Of a stretch of DNA of 64,000 nt, positions 62,470 to 64,000 are shown one piece after another. This stretch comes from Prorocentrum cordatum (taxonomy: Eukaryota > Sar > Dinophyceae > Prorocentrales > Prorocentraceae), in NCBI GenBank assembly GCA_963575745.1, contig CAUYUJ010011503.1:318001-382000 (forward strand), read 5' to 3'. Numbering within the stretch: position 1 is the first letter of the stretch; the number at the start of each line of letters is the position of its first letter. The notes under the pieces are model-generated. The model was not told where the DNA came from and did no database searches. It saw nothing but the letters and a program-made list of their open reading frames with translations. Both the position numbers and the translations under genes were made by a program.

Positions 62470-63490
62470 TTTCGGGGCTCTGTAAGGGTCTCCGCCGAAG
62501 GCCCCAGTGGCTGCACTCGGATGCGGCCCCCCCACCCAGGACTGCGCTTCGTGGCGCCATAGGGGTTGCCACCGAGGGCACCAGCGGCTGCAGTAGCATG
62601 GGTATCCCCCATTCAGGCCAACGTTTCGTAGCCCGAGAAGGAGCTCCACCTGGAACCCGAACGGCCGCATCCCCTCCGCCCAAGATCGCATGTCGTGGCC
62701 CCGTCGGGAGGTCCTTCGAAGGCCCTGGTGGCTGCATTCGCAGGCGCGTCCCCACCCACGACCGCACTTCGTGCCCCATGGGGAGCCCCACCAAAGGCCC
62801 TGGTGGCTGCATTCGCATGCGGTTCCACCACCCAGGACAGCGCTACGTGGCCCCATAAGTGGGTTTCACCGAAGGCGTCGGTGGCTGCACTAGCATGCGA
62901 ACCTCCGACCCAGGACAGCGCTTCGTGGCCCTATGGGGAGCCCCGCAGAAGGCCCCTAGGGCTGCATTCGCATGCGGTTCCAGCACTCACGCCAGCGCTT
63001 CGTGGCCTCATCGGCAGTTCCGCCGAAGGCCCATGTGGCCGGACATGCATGCGGCTCCCTCCGCCCAGGACAGCGTTTCGTGGCCCCGTCGGGAGCTCCG
63101 ACGAGGCCCAATGGCTGCACTCGCATGCGGTTCCCTCCGCCCAGGATCGCGTTTCTCGGCTCAATCGGAAACTCCATCGAAGGCCAAACAACTGCACTCG
63201 CATGCGGTCGCCCAGGACCAAGATTTTCGGCTCAAGCGGGGATTCACCGCAGGCCCTGGTGGCTGCAACCGGATGCGGTCCCCCCCACCCAGAACAGCGC
63301 TTCGTAGCCCCATAGGGAGCTCCACCCAAGGCCTCAATGGCTGCACTCGCATGCGGCCCCCCTGCCCAAGGCCGCGTTTCTCGGCTCGATCGGGAGCTCC
63401 ACCGAAGGCCCCGGTGGTTGCACTCGCATGCGGTTCCCCCACCCAAGACAGCGGTTCGTGGACCCGTGTGGAGCTCCATCGAAGATGAAA
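62470..63490. repeat. ~77-bp minisatellite, about 13 copies
   Basis: Units run CTTCGTGGCCCCATNGGGAG, then CCGAAGGCCCTGGTGGCTGC, then CTCGCATGCGGTTCC and CACCCAGGACAGCG. Copies differ by 10-30% and small indels. Some units are 78 bp, which gives a false 26-residue repeat ORF. Each unit contains the palindrome CGCATGCG. Confidence 0.85.
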
Positions 63491-64000
63491 CATTCACAAT
63501 CGCGGAACCCATCTCCAGGCACATTTGCGAGGAATCGTTGCCGCGAGAGCGTGGACCTGATGTACTTCCACGGAGGATCCTTGTTGCGGGAGTGAACACT
63601 TGTTGTTCTTCATTGGGGAAGCGGGGCCCGATGCATGCGGCGCTCTGCGGCGAGAGGGGCAGTGGCAGCCCCTGAGAAGACTTGCAGAAACCCTGCCAGA
63701 CAGCCCTTGGCATTCTAGCGCGCCCCTAACGAGCACAAGGCCCTGTGGCATGCGCATCCTCCACCGTTTACCCTCGTTTGGGAAATATGTTCTGGTTCCA
63801 GTTGCCAAGGTCCATGCCATCGGGTCATCGCCGTTTGCTTCTCCTGCCGCCCATCCTTCTGCTGTTTTCCTCATGCTCCCAAATCGCATTGCCATCAAAC
63901 CCTTCGAAAACGTCCATTGGACACCGCAAACGGTCTCAATTGTCCTCAACTGGACCGCCTTTCTCGTCTGAATTTCTCTTAATCCACGGTTTGAACGGCG
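63491..64000. other. No gene seen
   Basis: Unique-looking sequence; the longest frames on both strands are ordinary open stretches without recognisable domains. Confidence 0.4.

Noticed and set aside
63200-63235. Spliced-leader-like ATTTTCGGCTCAAG
   Set aside because: It is a variant of the minisatellite unit (TTTCTCGGCTCAATCGG), so a chance match.
62695-63315. 206-aa ORF with a 26-residue repeat
   Set aside because: Product of the 77/78-bp minisatellite; the frame breaks with unit length.

Overview
The window looks like nuclear DNA of a dinoflagellate. The evidence is strong GC richness, dense mobile-element coding, long purine/pyrimidine microsatellites, introns with GC-AG or GA-AG ends, and several imprints of the dinoflagellate spliced leader (core GCCATTTTGGCTCAAG) just upstream of start codons. 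I see no bacterial operon, phage, CRISPR or organelle signal. The genus is not resolved. Everything here was read by eye, and every family assignment needs a profile search.

Layout. 1-4.45 kb: an unknown coiled-coil protein on the minus strand, a foldback sequence and a decayed ~80-bp tandem array. 4.47-19.36 kb: a ~14.9-kb retroelement on the plus strand. It encodes a membrane/Cys-rich first ORF, a gag-like region with a CCCH motif, a cytosine-methyltransferase-like domain, reverse transcriptase, RNase H, three zinc-binding segments and a tyrosine recombinase (YR). Its repeats follow the split-direct-repeat plan A1-genes-B1-A2-B2 of Ngaro/DIRS-type YR retroelements. A 37-nt hairpin with covarying pairs sits near both ends. 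The copy is decayed: about nine frame changes, several at homopolymers, and one nonsense codon. 19.5-22.0 kb: a separate, uninterrupted YR gene on the minus strand.

22.9-41.2 kb: an 18.3-kb insertion with 47-bp terminal inverted repeats (about 43/47 identical), flanked by CTT on both sides, splitting a plus-strand ORF that is in frame again when the segment plus one CTT is removed. It carries a mostly minus-strand gene series (acidic protein, unknown 271-aa protein, methyltransferase-like pseudogene, putative transposase with CxxC motifs, several Lys- or Ala-rich proteins). Arrays of an 11-bp GCGTCATCGAT-type unit lie in the gaps between many of these genes.

41.8-62.3 kb: a second RT/RNase H/YR retroelement on the plus strand. 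It keeps YVDD but is cut by many 48-75-nt introns with mostly GC-AG ends. A second, ~12.3-kb insertion (about 43.15-55.5 kb) with TTAGCTAA-rich ends sits in an intron of its gag-like gene. That insertion also holds minus-strand genes with spliced-leader imprints and 300-450-nt GT-AG introns, including another putative transposase. 62.4-63.5 kb is a ~77-bp minisatellite. The last 0.5 kb shows nothing I can name.

Overall the window is a nest of mobile elements: two YR retroelements, one solo YR gene and two large multigene insertions. The minus-strand genes look like processed, trans-spliced cDNAs that returned to the genome and later gained introns. The best candidate for something undescribed is the pair of large multigene insertions, then the covarying terminal hairpin and the intron-filled retroelement.
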